Shown here: positions 1 through 12,639 of the stretch, one piece after another
Position numbering within the stretch: position 1 is the stretch's first letter
Layout: every line of letters starts with the position of its first letter
Source of the DNA: Cryptomeria japonica
Taxonomy: Eukaryota; Streptophyta; Pinopsida; Cupressales; Cupressaceae
Direction of reading: 5' to 3'
DNA length: 64,000 bases
NCBI RefSeq assembly: GCF_030272615.1
Contig: NC_081409.1
Location: 205,651,364-205,715,363, forward strand
Position numbers and translations under genes: made by a program
Notes under the pieces: model-generated
Seen by the model: only the letters and a program-made list of their open reading frames with translations
The model's database searches: none
What the model was told of the DNA's origin: nothing

Positions 1-681
1 TAAAAGCATTAAGTCGACATGTTCAATTGGTTATTGCATCGGATATTGTATTATTTGTAAAATGTTTTATTGTAATATCTTGTAGAGCCGACCTACTAAA
101 ATTGGTCTTAGGGTATGGTATAAATGTAAGATCTTATTTGTAAGATCAATTGTGGAATGTGAAAAAAGATTTAAGGAAGGATATATGTGAGATCAAGCAG
201 AGATATACATGAAGACATCATTTGAAGATGAAGCTAGGTTTTTGTAGAAGCATATCAGCATTACACCGGTACTGAATCCAACATATGAAGATGCTATTTT
301 GTGCAGTACATTCTCATTGGATTTAACCATCCAACTGTAGTCAGTGTGACTCCCATTTGTGTTTGAGAAGTGAGCTCTAGGCTGTTGGCCTTTTTGCATG
401 TGCAGACCCCTCTTTGTACACTTACTATTTGCAGTAGTATCATCTGATTGTGGGTAAGGTTTCCCACCATGGTTTTTCCCCTTACAGGGTTTCCACGTAT
501 AAATATTTGTGTCATGTGTTGTGGTTGACTTTGTGCTTATGTTTCATGCATTAATTCTTACCGGTACAGCATTTCCTGTTAACACTGTTTACCGACACAA
601 CTAAACAATAAGTTAGTTAATAAGATTTTGGTTTGAATTTATTAGACAACTGATTCACCCCCCCCCTCTCAGTTGTCCCCA
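1..681 (+). mobile_element. Copia-type LTR, 3' part (cut by window start)
   Basis: The sequence shows the usual 3' half of a plant Ty1/copia LTR: a 'catggtttttcccctta...gggtttccacgt' box near 466-500, then a pyrimidine tract (CACCCCCCCCTCTCAG) and a short tail ending in CA at 681. The same layout ends the solo LTR at 35533-36675, where nine bases also follow the CTCTTAG box. No primer-binding site or gag follows, so it is a solo LTR, a 3' LTR or a fragment. The 5' end lies outside the window. Short ORFs here are chance. Confidence 0.6.
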
Positions 682-1967
682 GGACCTACAGTTAGAGGAT
701 TTTAAACTCAAGCTAATGAGACACCCGATGAAGGGATTTACAACATAAGACCTATTAGGATCTACTCGCTTAAGGGATTTCAAACTATTGTAAATGTTAG
801 GGAACAATAGGATAAACGATCTGATCACAACACTTCCTTGATTTCTAGTACAGATCCTTTTCAACTCAACTCTGCTACACACTTGCAGACACTTCAATCT
901 GGTTTGGCAACACCTTCTTCTCAAACTACCGACACACAATCTCTTCTCCCACTAGCCCTAAATACACTTTTCAGTTAGGTTGGCTACATAACCCTAACTA
1001 CATTCAAAATACAATGAATTTACATTTCAGATCATAATAGATCATTATAGATCATTACAATGAATTTCTAGATAATTTCCACCACCGCACATCACCGCAC
1101 ATCACCGCACATCGATTTGATAAGCAATAAAACCCTTGTCACCTTCTACTAAGCACTTTATTGTTTCCCAAGAAAATTGATCCTTGTATGTGCTCAAACA
1201 CCATATTATCATTACACACAATTTCTGACACGCCATCACTAAGTTATGAACATGATAAGATCCACCGCCAAACCATAAATCGTTACTAGTTAAAAATCTG
1301 TTACCGGTCTTCATCCTTCTTTATAGAGTTCATGACAGTCAATCATAACTCACTCATCACATTGAATCTATTGATGCGGTTCCAATCAAAGACTCGTGCC
1401 AATGTCAAAAACATATATTCCAAACCGCAACATCTAACTCCTCTCCAATTGTTCATACCAGTCTCTTGATCATCACTCTGTTCTTGTTTATTGGTTTACT
1501 GCAACTTAGCAGTTTTGTTGTCAAACACATTCCTCTACTAGTAGGTCTAGATGACTTATATGACTCAACAAACATAGTTTCCATCAATAACAACACAAAT
1601 AAAGTCATCAAACAACTTACAACTTATATCATCATCATCATCATCTAGCCAACAATCTCCATCAAATTTACAAGTTATGCCAACAATAACTTTATCAATC
1701 ATCTTCTCATCTCATCAACATCTCTATATGCCAATAATCTCTCCATCAATATCTTCATCAGTTATGCCAACATCTCTTCCTTAGCTCCTCTGTAACCCCA
1801 ACCAGATTCTCTAACTCGTGACTCTCTTTATTTTTTTCCCTTGCTTCAGATCTGCACATTGTCTCTACTTATTGCTCTCTTTCTTCTGCAACTCTGGCTT
1901 ATTTCTGCCACAATACTTCATCCGGTTCACTATCATAACCTTACTGCCATCCGGTTCCATCTTGTTA
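682..1967. other. Unassigned repeat remnant, no gene
   Basis: No coding region is supported. About 690-960 has short blocks ('agaggatttt', 'aagggattt') that look like a copia LTR read on the minus strand, but no termini can be set. 1083-1112 holds three perfect copies of the 10-mer CACCGCACAT. 1320-1967 is pyrimidine-rich and lies just past the 3' end of the gypsy gag-protease frame, where RT would be expected; no RT motif is visible. Confidence 0.4.
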
Positions 1968-3660
1968 TTAGACTTCTGTCAAATCCTCCTGTAAATTCAT
2001 ACCATGTTCTGGTATAACCTCTGCAACCAGTTTCTCAGTACTGCAACTTCTCTCAAGACTCATATGATTCACCTCCTTCTCTTTCTCCTTCAAAGAAGCC
2101 AATGTGAACTTTTTCCCATCCTTCTCAATAGTGATTAGGTTTCTTCTAAAGTCATAAATAGCTCCTCTATCAAACTGCCAAGGTATTCCTAACAAGACAT
2201 GACAAGAACTCATAGATATAACATCACACAAGACCTCATCCCTAAAAGACCCAATATTAAAACTCACAAAAAACTGCTCCTTTACTTCCAACTTTTGATC
2301 ATCTTGTAACCAACTTACCTTGTAAGGAAAAGAGTGCTCAACCCTCTTCAATCCAAGTTTCACTACCATCTCCTCAAATACCAAATTATCAATACTTCCA
2401 CTATCCACAATAACCTTGCAACACTTACCACTTGATTTGCACACAGTCCGAAAAAGACTCCTTCTCCGAGTAGGTTTGGTATCTTTATTGTTCTTCTCCA
2501 TCATGACTCTTTTGAACATAAGGGATTCTCCTTGCTTCGGTGCACAATCAGTTCTAGTAACTGCACCTTTTGGTTCCTCATTTGCCACACAACTTCTTGC
2601 CATTCCCTGCTTACATTCATAAAATATATGTTTGATTTCCCCACACTTGAAACATTTGTCAGAAAATTCTCTGATGCTATTGCCACTGCCTTTCCTCTAT
2701 GTTTTTTGATTTGGTTCTTTACTCCACTTAGGTTTTGATTCATCTTCAATATTCTTATTCTTTGTACTCATGTTCCCCTTGAATCTCTCCTTTCCTCTAG
2801 GGTTATTCTATTGTCTTCTCCCCATCTTCTCCTCAACCTTCAAAGCATACTGGCAAGCTTCTTCAACTGTGGAAACCCTCAACATACTCATCTCATCCTG
2901 AATGTTAAATGCAAGTCCATTTATGTACCTCACCACCTTTTCTCTATCCATCTCTCTTTGTCTAGATCTAATCATCACCTTGTATAATTCCTCAGTATAC
3001 TCTTTCACATTCATGTTTCTCTACTTCAGGTTCTGCAACTTCTTGAATAATTCTAACTCATAGTCTCCTAGAATGAACTTGGCCTTCAATCTTGCAACCA
3101 TCTGTCTCCATGAGGTGATCTTCATTTTACCATTCTCCATTCTGTCTCTCTGCAATTCTTTCCACCATAAGGTTGCATGCCCTTTCAAATTAGTTTGTGC
3201 CAACCCGACTCTCTGTGGATCCTTGACATCCTCGAACTCAAAGTAATCCTCCAACTCTCTAATTCAATCAATCAAATCCTTCGGGTTCAACGTTCCGGAA
3301 AATTTTGAAACCTCCACTTTATTAACTTTACTTGCATGTGCCACTACTCTCAGAAATCTTTCCTCTCTTCCATCTTCCAGTCCTTCAGCCTCTTCCGCCT
3401 CAATCTCTTCTCCAACTTCTTTCTATTCATCCTCAAACTCTAGATTCCTCCACAAACCAGCCAATGAGTTTTGGATCTCATTCCTCATTTCATTCTTGAA
3501 ATCCTCCATCATTTGCTCTACCCTCTTGGGGTTCATCCTTCTAGGCGACATCTCCTCCTCTACTCTGGTGAACTGCCTCAACTTGGTGATCTGACTACCG
3601 GTTTCAATTTCCTCACACTTGATGATATATTGAACACACTCACAACCTGCCTCCACTAAG
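1968..3660 (-). pseudogene. Ty3/gypsy gag-protease (broken)
   Basis: The minus strand encodes, in order, a gag capsid core (GHATLWWKEL and SWRQMVARLKAKF near 3080-3230; YTEELYKVMIRSRQREM near 2930-3000), a CCHC zinc knuckle (CFKCGEIKHIFYEC, C-x2-C-x4-H-x4-C, about 2610-2660) and a retropepsin with IVDSGSIDNLV near 2395-2410 and a HVLLGIPWQFD block near 2190. Retropepsin acts as a dimer on the gag-pol polyprotein. Gag is broken: an in-frame stop just upstream of 3014 and frame changes near 2790 and 3260-3420. The frame stops at 1968 just after protease and no RT or integrase follows, so this is a 3'-truncated element or a gag-protease-only derivative. PBS and LTR lie just upstream (3726-4560). 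Confidence 0.85.
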
Positions 3661-3725
3661 GAATTCGTTCACCCAAAGGAATGGCTCAAGGTTCGCAACT
3701 AGCTCTTCCACCAACTAGTTCATAA

Positions 3726-3740
3726 CCAGATCTAATACCA
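3726..3740 (-). other. Primer-binding site of the gypsy remnant (mutated)
   Basis: On the minus strand this reads TGGTATTAGATCTGG, close to the plant initiator-Met tRNA complement TGGTATCAGAGC. It lies two bases inside the LTR end and about 70 bp before the gag frame, as expected for a plus-strand-priming LTR element. Confidence 0.6.
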
Positions 3741-3742
3741 CT

Positions 3743-4560
3743 TGGTGCAACCATAACAAGTGAATCCTCAAAAGAGAACTGACCGACTTATGCAGCAAGA
3801 GTAACTAAATGGAAGAAACAATAAAACATTAAAAGATTACATAATTAGATCATATTATTGTCTTAGAACCTCTAGTAACCAACCGGTTATCATCATACAA
3901 TCATCATAGAATATCTGGTAGTCAACCAGTTATATATAAGCTAACAAGCCATATATAATCCACCTGAAAGTATCAGAGTCAACCGGATCTCTAATCATGA
4001 ATCTAAATCCTTATTCTAATCTCTACTACCCTACAAATGATTACATAATACCATATATATACCCTCCATAACATATATGGGTCGGCCACAAAAGATTACC
4101 TTTACCAAGACAGGAAAATGAAACGTGTAAATAGGTCGACCCCAATAGTGAAAGGAAATTCTCTGAAAAAGAACCACCAAGAAGTGTAGATCAATAGGAA
4201 GGTCAGCCAAGGACTTAGGAACATTAAGGAAGACCCAAAATAGATCCACATGCCAAGAAACTACTCCGGAAAAGAAGAATCTCCAACCAGTAAGCCCAAA
4301 ATTGCTTTGGAACCCAAAAACAGTCAAACCGGAAGAAATATCTTTCCTGAAAAGAATCTAAATAGACTAAAAATATGGAATTAAGCACATAAACCATCCT
4401 GGAAACTAAAAATCTGATCTACAATGAAAAGCAAGCCACCACCAGAACATACCGGTAGAAACACAAAAAACTGCACATAGAATTGAACAAGAACTAAATT
4501 GAAAGGAAATATTTTTGGTTGATGCAAGATTGCTCATAGACCGGGGATGCTCCTGCATCA
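3743..4560 (-). mobile_element. 5' LTR of the gypsy gag-protease remnant
   Basis: Read on the minus strand, the LTR starts TGATGCAGGAGC (4560 downward) and ends GGTTGCACCA at 3743, followed by the PBS. Length is about 818 bp. A TATA-like run (GGGTATATATATGG, about 4051-4064 minus) marks a likely promoter. No matching 3' LTR is visible at lower coordinates, so the element is truncated. The sequence switches to another element right after 4560. Confidence 0.65.
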
Positions 4561-5940
4561 CTTTATATGGATGATAAATTATATGTCTTTCAAGATAATC
4601 CTTAATTTTTTGAATTCCAAGGAGATTATCTATTGGTGAATCATGATAATGTCCTAGCCCTTTTGTAGTAATTTGTGCACGAGGGTTTATAGGGACTCTA
4701 ATTCCTTGTTCATATTTTCTAAGTCCTCGTCCTCTAAAACCTTGTTTTGATATTATGTTATAGCCATTGTTATGAGAGATTTTTAATTGAGAAGAAGGAG
4801 GAACATTATAATGAACCTCTTTAAAATTTGTAGTGTAAGTGTATTCAAAAGGAACAAAGGGAAAAGTAGATGAAGAAAGAATGTCTTGTGTAGGGAGATT
4901 TTCCTTTCTATCATCATGCATATCCTATTTGTTAGGTTGGGAAGGAATATCCTTATCATATAAGGACTCATCTTAACTTAATGTTATGTGGGGAGATAGA
5001 TAATGAATGGAATGCATAACATCATTTTCTCTACAAATGTTTTGCTGACTAAGATAGGCTCTAGGAGAATAAGGGGGATCTAGAGAGATTGAAACACCAA
5101 TATTTTGACCTTGGCTCCCTTGTGCTAGGGTATGTGTATGATAATAAGATGGTTCCATGTTGATATTCAATGATTTCTCTCCATTAGAGAGATCATTGAT
5201 AGGAGTATTAGCTCTATTTTAATTCACATTAGATACCATAGGAGAGGTACAAGTATTAGGTTTTTCACTAGCATCTATAGGATTAGGATCTACAAAAGCT
5301 TTTATGTGATCTTCATATGTAAATAATTTTCTTAAAAACATCAGCATAAAATAACATGCACTATGGATACAAGCTTTCAGGTTTAATTGATTAATAGGAA
5401 GCAATTTGGAAATTCTAAAAATGCAATATGCCAAAGTGCTATGGATGAAAAGAAGCAATGTGAAGTGAAAGAAACCATTATCAAAGACATGATTATGATA
5501 AATATAAGTAAAAGTAATATAATTATATGTTAAATGGCAAATAAATTAGATCTATGAAGTGCCATTATGAATGTTTAAAATCATATCTAAAAATAAAAGG
5601 TTAAAATTATGCAACCCACAAATCAAATTAACAAAAATAAATTAGGATTTTTGTGAATTTAACCTCTAAATTTATGTAATTTTAAAAAAATAAGATCTAT
5701 GAATGCAAAATTGAAAGTTAAAAATGTTAACAAATCAAATATGAGACAATTCAAATTAGATAACCCACAAGTTCACTGTCAGGATTATAAATTAGGTTTT
5801 GTGTGAACTTAACCTCTAAATTTATCTAATTCAATTGAAAATTAAGCTTGTAAATGAAAATTTGAATTTTGAAACACATAAACAATCAGATCTGAGAACA
5901 TAAATAAAAAATAAAGGTGTACTACGTTGGGTTCACCAAA
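4561..5940 (-). pseudogene. Second gypsy-type gag/protease remnant with G-patch-like block
   Basis: Minus-strand frames around 4561-4971, 4973-5170 and 5219-5458 give collinear but stop-broken protein. The block at about 4640-4780 (NNGYNIISKQGFRGRGLRKYEQGI followed by a KGLGH block) is spaced like the G-patch-like segment found after protease in some plant gypsy elements. That match is from memory and is weak. The rest (5460-5920) is AT-rich leader with many stops. A candidate PBS/LTR junction follows at 5925-5942. It lacks RT and integrase. Confidence 0.4.
5925..5938 (-). other. Candidate primer-binding site
   Basis: Minus strand reads TGGTGAACCCAACG, directly inside an ACATTACA LTR end. 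It begins TGG, as a tRNA-CCA complement must, but is not the initiator-Met type used by other elements in this window. Confidence 0.4.
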
Positions 5941-5941
5941 A

Positions 5942-7063
5942 TGTAATGTGGTGAAAATTAGGGTTTTCATCACTAAATGTAGTAAAATTGTTAATTTTGC
6001 TTAGGGACCAATTACATTAAAGAGGGTTGAATCTAATAGATCTAGCCTCAATCCAACAAAGATAGGGCTGAGAATTATGATTAGATTCACTGGTTAGAAC
6101 TTAATTCCCTCTTTTTGCATTGAATTGTGAAAGTGTTGAAATTAGGGTAAATATGAGGATGTTGAAGAGATCAAGCATAAACGATGAGCTACAATCATCA
6201 AACGGGGCCACAAACCTGGATTTGAGAAATATGTGAATGTTCAGATCTATTCCAGAAGGTCAACCTGAATTGTCAGGATCATAATGTCAATCACTTTGGT
6301 CCTCTGCACTTTTTGTTGTCTAAAGAGGAACTTATTCATCTTTGCAAATTATGTCGATCTTGAAAGTTACAACTATGTGCCTATTCCTGCACATGGTAGA
6401 GAAGGGAAAATGGTTGAGAATAGGGATTTGCCTAAGTCAATCCTCGATTTAGGAATTAACCTTGAATGAATAAATACAAGTACTGAAATAAATAATGAAA
6501 AGATATACCCCAAATCTACATTTTTTGATGATGATGATTTGCTTCTTGAATGTAATCACATATGTTGTATGAAATGACATGAACATGTCAAAACCCTAAT
6601 CAAACACACATGCTTAAATATGATGTAATTTTTCTCCACAATGGTTGAATGAAGGATATGTAGCCTTGAATATCTCTAAAACCTTGGTGATGAATGCTTT
6701 GCGGATCATTCCTTGGAGTCTTAGGATTGAAATAGATTGATGAATCTCTTTATATAGGGTATCTAGTTCATTTTCTGATTAGGACAACCTCGAATGGTCA
6801 TGTGGAGCCACAAAAATAAATTCCTACTGGAGGGATAGGACCAGGACTAAGGCATGGGCACCCTTGTCCTTCTTAGATTGGGACCACAATTAGGCCCTAG
6901 GGAGCAGGAAACCCCTCTAGGAAGTTCATCAGTGGGTGTACATGGAATCAAAATTGGAGAATAAGCACAAAATGGTCCTAGATAGGTGATGAGGAGGGGA
7001 TATGCTAAAGTAGGGGCACAAACATGAGGTGTAAATTGGCTTGGTGATAATTTAAAATGCTAC
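5942..7063 (-). mobile_element. Probable gypsy LTR (outer border unclear)
   Basis: It starts on the plus strand with TGTAATGTGGTG next to the candidate PBS. The interior is non-coding. The outer border is unclear because a different repeat copy begins at about 7064. Plus-strand reading frames here (such as 6284-6469) carry no recognisable domain. Confidence 0.35.
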
Positions 7064-7790
7064 AGTAGTAAAAGAAACTAATCTAATTGATTCTAAGTTT
7101 CAACACCAATGAATAGATTTAAGATTTTTTTTTTTTGTAGATAACTAAATGAAAAGGAATGCATGAATATTTTATGCTAATTAAATGTGTCAAGAATTAA
7201 GCAACAATTATTAATTTTTTTAATTGTGAATCAAAACATAACAAAACATGATTAAGCTAACAATAAAATAAACTAACACTAATTGAATAAATAACTAATA
7301 TCACTCCTTCAATCAATTGGGTCCTACTCTCCTTTAGGAGGGATCTAGAACATGATATATCAAGGGTTTCCTACTTTATTCTCATTTAATTGACCCTAAG
7401 AGAGAAAACTACAGATTTATAAATATCTTTAAAGAAAACCTAATTGATTGGTAAAATGTCTAACTCCCACTAATGGAAGAGTGTCCTGCATATATATTCA
7501 ACCTTGTACTTGAATAGAACTGATAATAAATAGCTAACTAAAATCCAAACTTTCAATTAAATTAAAATTCATGGTTATAATCAATTTGAAGTGTCTGGAA
7601 ATAAATCTAGAATGATCCATGAATGAGGCAAAACATCATAATAATATTGGTCGAACAAGAAGTTCTATAATGGATAAGGGTGATTAAAAAATACAATGAG
7701 TAGTGCTAGATAGGGGTAGAATTGGAGGTGTTGTGAGCCAACTGATTTTAAAATTCAAGTGTCTACTATAGGAGTAATAATTGTTGGAGT
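7064..7790 (-). mobile_element. Candidate 3' LTR of decayed gypsy element
   Basis: This block is collinear with 14633-15370. Shared stretches include 'gaaactaatctaat', 'ggtcctactct', 'actcccactaatggaagagtg' and 'ggaacaagaagttc'-type matches over about 730 bp, with the same orientation and spacing. The two copies flank minus-strand gypsy gag and RT remnants, as an LTR pair would. Terminal TG/CA and a target duplication could not be recognised, so exact ends are provisional. Confidence 0.45.
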
Positions 7791-8242
7791 TTGCAACCTC
7801 CCAAAACAAGATCACAAATTCAATAACATTCATGGAGAGAGAGAGAGAGAGAGATTTCACCAGGAAATAATAAATGATATTGCTGAGATGAGAAATAATG
7901 TACAATAGCCTTTCTTATAAAGGCATAGTTGGTAGGTAGGAGATCACACAATATGGACATGTGTCTCAACTAGATGCAAGGGTAGGTAAAGATGACTATC
8001 ATCTACTAACCAACTATAAAATGCAAGGTAAATGTTAAATGCAAAATATTAAATAATGATGCCTAAAATGTTTAATCTCTAACTTGGACTTAAGCATGAG
8101 TAAATAATATTTTCTCCAATGCCCCCCTTAAGTGCAACTTAGGGAGAAGATTAATATTCAAATTATGTAATAATAACATGCCAATGCAATATATGGGTCC
8201 CAGAAACTAGGCCATGTTAAGTACCCATGTGCAACTAATCTC
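7791..8242. other. Non-coding AT-rich remnant with (GA)n
   Basis: There is a short (GA)n run near 7833-7853. Otherwise I see nothing coding. It separates the candidate gypsy LTR from a copia gag remnant. Confidence 0.4.
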
Positions 8243-8805
8243 TTACAAATAGAAAAAATAATGACTTTCTTCAATGGCTGACACCTTAGGAATAAAATAT
8301 TTAGGAAGAATCTGGAGTACCTTTCTTACAACTTCATATTCTTTCAATTCTCCACCAACACCTCTGATTCTAGTGACAACTTTAGATACCTGATGCATGT
8401 AACTATCAACACCTTCATCTTCAAACTTCCTTAGTTTCTCAAATCTGCTCTTCAAGTTCTACAACTTGACTTGCTTTATCTTCTTATCTCCTTCATACAT
8501 GTTGCTAATCTTCTCCCAAACTACCTCGGTGGATTTGCAGTCTAACACCTTCTAGAGTTTAGTATCAACTAATCTAGTAATGATTGCATTTCTTGCCTTT
8601 CTATTATTCACATGTGCCTATCTCATATGAAGTAGAGATAGAATGACAAGGTTTAGTAGACCCATCCACAACAAAGTCTGAAATACAATACTCTATAGAG
8701 TTTGAATATGATTCCATCCTCATCTTACTTGGGAATCTTGTAGGATCTTTCTTGTGCCATCCCAGATCTACCACAAGTAGTTAAGCTTCTTCTAGAGGAA
8801 ATCAT
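8243..8805 (-). pseudogene. Copia gag fragment
   Basis: The minus-strand frame 8243-8455 contains FEKLRKFEDEGVDSYMHQV and IRGVGGELKEYEVVRKVLQILP. This is the UBN2/gag-polypeptide signature of copia elements; the outer element's gag at about 25850-26010 has the parallel SYLHRVNEILSEIRGIGG and EVVRKLNLILP. Upstream gag (8460-8805) is recognisable but broken by stops and frame shifts. It ends abruptly near 8242 before the zinc knuckle, so everything downstream (PR, INT, RT) is missing. Confidence 0.65.
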
Positions 8806-9317
8806 CTCTGATACAAATTGTTGAACACACCTTAGGACTGAGCGGGCAAGGTGAATCAGTATGGATCTTTAAAACACTCCACTTGAACTTTTAATCTCCA
8901 GAGAAAAATCAACTTATATTTAACTTTATCATTAGTAATGAAACATGGAATCACAAAACACAATGCACAAGAGAACACTAGATTTATGTAGAAAACCCTA
9001 AACAAGGGAAAACCACAGTGATAGTCAACTCACAATATATATGAAACCATTATAAATTTGTTTAAGAAACCATTGCAGGGGAGCACACTGCTAGATAGAA
9101 TACTTGCAAGCTAAGATGCACTATCCCAAGGAAAAGATACAAAAGGACTTGTAGGCTGAAGCTCATTGCTCTAGGGAAAGATACAGAGGACTTGTAAGCT
9201 GAAGCTCACTAATCTAGGGCAAGATACACAATCAAAAAAAATTAAATCAACAGAAAAATTTCTTTCTCCAAGTGTGCATTTGTCCTTGAACTTTTGTCAC
9301 AAGAAATAAACTCCAAC
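8806..9317 (-). mobile_element. PBS and LTR of the minus-strand copia fragment
   Basis: Minus strand: the LTR ends GGTGTGTTCAACA at 8819 and is followed by TTTGTATCAGAG (8806-8817), a one-mismatch initiator-Met PBS core. The LTR holds the copia box 'gtggttttcccttgtttagggtttt' on the minus strand (about 8985-9020) and a pyrimidine tract before its end, like the LTRs of the 18943-31491 element. A TGTTGGAG start at 9317 would give about 499 bp; a longer LTR is possible. Confidence 0.55.
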
Positions 9318-10779
9318 AATAGTCACCACTACATTCACAGTCTTTGCTTCACAATGCCCTCCAAATGATATGGTCATGAAAGGAATTGCACATGAAACTC
9401 TTATCTCTTCACTTCATTATCTTCACCACTACTCCAATAATCCTTCAAAGTCCCACCATCACACTGATTTGATCTTCTATGTATACCATCTTCTTCATTA
9501 CAAATATCAATTAGGTCAGCCAAAACAAGGGACAAGCATAGGTCTTATCAAGTTGGCCACCGAATAGAATTATGGTGAGTTTGGTATAATCCTACAAATA
9601 AAGAGGACCTATATATATAATATTACAATTATTTAATTATATCCAAACCACAAACATGCTGGTGCACATCATCCAAGGTCAACAACAAGGTAACTATGTA
9701 GATAAGAAATGTAGCACACAACTAGTTGGTCTGAAATGCCTCATCCAAATAAAATAAATCAATAAGGATCTCCACACACCATTCTTAGGACCCAAAAACA
9801 ACTTAAAAAACTCTCCAATATCAACACATATCATTAGGACATAAGCACAATCTAGAAAACAAACTTTTGTTAGCCAGATAACCACAATTACCTAAGTACA
9901 CAATATCAAACATAATGTGACAACAAACTAAACATATAGCCCCATGCAAAGTGCATAAGTGAATTCATAGAAAATCCAACAAAACTTCCAAAGACTTATT
10001 TCTCATGGTCACATCGATACATGTTGGAGAAATACAAATATATATAGAATACCTCATCACCAAAGTACTAGGAAACACAATTTTGAACAAAATATCAATA
10101 GACTTTTTGCAGAACACTTCAATGCTTGAAATTGGAATTGAGACAACATACGAGCATTAGAAACGCTTCCTCCAAGTCACAACACTTGAAAACATCAATG
10201 TCAAAGAATGAAGAGTGTTTCCTGAATGAGTCAAACCACCCCTGATAAACAACCAATACAAACTACTTTAGTTGCAACACTAGAAACTTGAAAAGATAGT
10301 AGTGTAAAGTTCATGTAATATAAACATTAAGTCTGAATCCACAAGAGAAAAATTACCACAATAAAGTAATGTAGATAATTATTCTATCCAAACATTAAAT
10401 ACTAAATCCTATATATTACAATTCATCATACTACAAAACCTTTCAAAATAATTATTAGTGAGACAAAGATTGTCAGGACTAATGAAAACACATTCTCAAC
10501 CATCACCATCAGTCATCATCCAAAATATATCTTCATTAGATCATCACAATATCTTTCCCAATAACAATATAATATCTTAGACAAAGTGTAGACATCAGTC
10601 ACCAAAGACAGTGGACATCCACAACCCAGAGTAATTACAACTATTAACCATTAGTACTGGATTCAAACTATAGCAACACAAACTCTACATATGACCTCAT
10701 ATAAACAACATTAAGAACAATAATGGTCATACAATCAACTACCCAAATATTATCAAGGACAACACATATTGTTAGGAAA
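9318..10779. other. No recognisable feature
   Basis: AT-rich sequence without a coding signature on either strand. It probably belongs to the decayed gypsy element around it (between its RT remnant and candidate 3' LTR) or to an unrecognised LTR extension. Confidence 0.35.
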
Positions 10780-11740
10780 TAGGTTGACATCAATGACAAC
10801 ACATTGCCAACACTTTGATGACAAGGGATGTCACTAGTCTTCCTTTATAGATTCAAAACATGTTTGACAATCCTTAGTCCAAGTAAATTTTAAATCTTTT
10901 TTAAGGAGGATAAATAGTGAGTTGACAATATTAATGAATCCTTCTATGAATCACCTATAATACTTATCATACCCTAGAAAGCTTCAGACTTTAGTTTGAT
11001 TCATTAGACTAGGTCTTTGTTGAATAACCTCCACTTTCTTAGGGTCAGCCTTAACGCTTTCCTTAAATATATGATGGACTAGAATAATACCCCTAGTCAT
11101 TGTTAATAGGAATTTCTCATGGTTTAAAAAAACTTATGATCTTCACAACATTGTAAGACTTGTTTCAATTATTTTGATTCTTCATCATAGGTTTTTCCAT
11201 AAATTATGAAGTTTTGCATATATACCTCAATGTAAGTTGTGGTAAGATTTGCCAAAATTGCCAAGACATCAAATTGAAAAGTTGCAGTATTATTACAAAG
11301 CACAAGGGGAATGAGTGTGTAAGTGTATGACCCCAAGAACATATAAAAATGATCTTATCTTGATCCACCAAAGCAACCTTAATTTGAATATATCCACTAA
11401 AGATTCCAACAAAGGAAAAATAAATGTTTCCAGCCCAGTTATCCAATGCCTATTCTATGAACTGCAAAGGAAAATAATATTCTTTGTGGCTTTATTCAAT
11501 TCTCTTTAGTCTATACAAACATTCCATATCCATTCTTCTTGGAGATTGTAACCAATGGGGAAACCAATTGGTGGCTTGAATAAACTCCACTTGAAGTAGT
11601 TTCTTAATTTCTTGTTTGAAAATATCTCTCAATGTTGGATTAATCCTTTGTTGATATTGTCTTACTAGCTTGAAATCTTTAGTGCAAATATGATAGGTAC
11701 AAATATTTAGGCGAGTTCCTCTCATGCCTTTATAATCTCA
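10780..11740 (-). pseudogene. Ty3/gypsy reverse transcriptase remnant
   Basis: On the minus strand the N-terminal RT motif RINPTLRDIFKQEIKKLL is readable near 11600-11660. A degraded YGKTYDEE block follows (about 11180-11210), then ADPKKVEVIQ and SFLGYDKYYR, then FIEGFINIVNSLFILLKKDLKFTW near 10890-11060. These are the fingers, the region after the catalytic loop, and the connection of gypsy RT. The catalytic YxDD is not readable, and there are several stops and frame shifts, so it is inactive. Wording resembles non-chromovirus gypsy elements, but I cannot place the lineage. Confidence 0.7.
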
Positions 11741-12639
11741 TGCAAGATCTTGTGTGTGCTCCTCTAAGTGTTTTTTTAGTTTGTTTTCTTACTTAGGTAA
11801 TAAGGAGCCACTAATTAATAGATGTTTATTGGTCCACACGATAATTTTCTTTATCTCAGTTTACATATAGTGACCATTGCTAGTTCAGAAACATTATCAT
11901 CAAAATATGTAACATCAATCCAAAATTGATTCCCTGTCTAATGAGAGGGTTTATCAGAGGATATAATGATAATTTTTTCTAGATAATCAAATTTTAAATG
12001 GTCATGGTTTCTAATCTACAATTAATGAGGTATTCATTTGTGGCTAATCAAGGTCATCCCAATATTATGGGATATCCTTCTTTCTTCTTTCTACCCTCAA
12101 GGAAAAGGAAATCCACATAATACTCCCAATTATAAATGACAACAATTACACCTACTAGGATTCCTTATAGTTTAGCAATAGACTAATTAGCTAATTGTAA
12201 TGCCACGGTTGTTTACTAAAATTGTCTCATGGACAATTTTTTTTGTTGTATCAAATGTGATGACAATAATTAAATCACATATAAATCAAGACATTGGACA
12301 CTTCTACTATCTTGATGCTTACCTAAGTGACTAAATTTTTGTGTGGAATCATTTTTCCTGATAAGACATCAAAATTTGTTCCCTTAGTTTGAATTGTAGT
12401 GGGACTTTCACTTCTTTTGAAGGTTGTTTTTCATCTTGAGCATCAAAGGATTGTGTTTCCTTTGGTTCATGTGAGCTAGCTTTCATTTTCATTATATGAG
12501 TTCTTAAATGTATGTCATTTATATTAGTTTTGTTAAGCATAACAACATCTTGGTCTACATTATATGATTATTATTGATGCATGTTGGTATTTGGGTTTGG
12601 AATAGGTTTTGTGGGTATTTGTTCAAAGGTTAATTAACC
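11741..12639 (-). pseudogene. Gypsy protease and linker remnant
   Basis: On the minus strand a block reading DFLFLEGRKKKEGYPIILG (about 12050-12110) followed by LATNEYLINC matches the C-terminal 'ILGRPWLAT' part of gypsy proteases. An open stretch at 12349-12540 is charged linker (KPKE/SKEVKVPLQF-like) between gag and protease. The catalytic DTG/DSG is not recognisable. It lies between gag (higher coordinates) and RT (lower), the right order for a minus-strand gypsy element. Confidence 0.5.

Noticed and set aside
5946-7063. Plus-strand protein gene around 6284-6469
   Set aside because: A 61-residue frame with no family resemblance inside a probable LTR.
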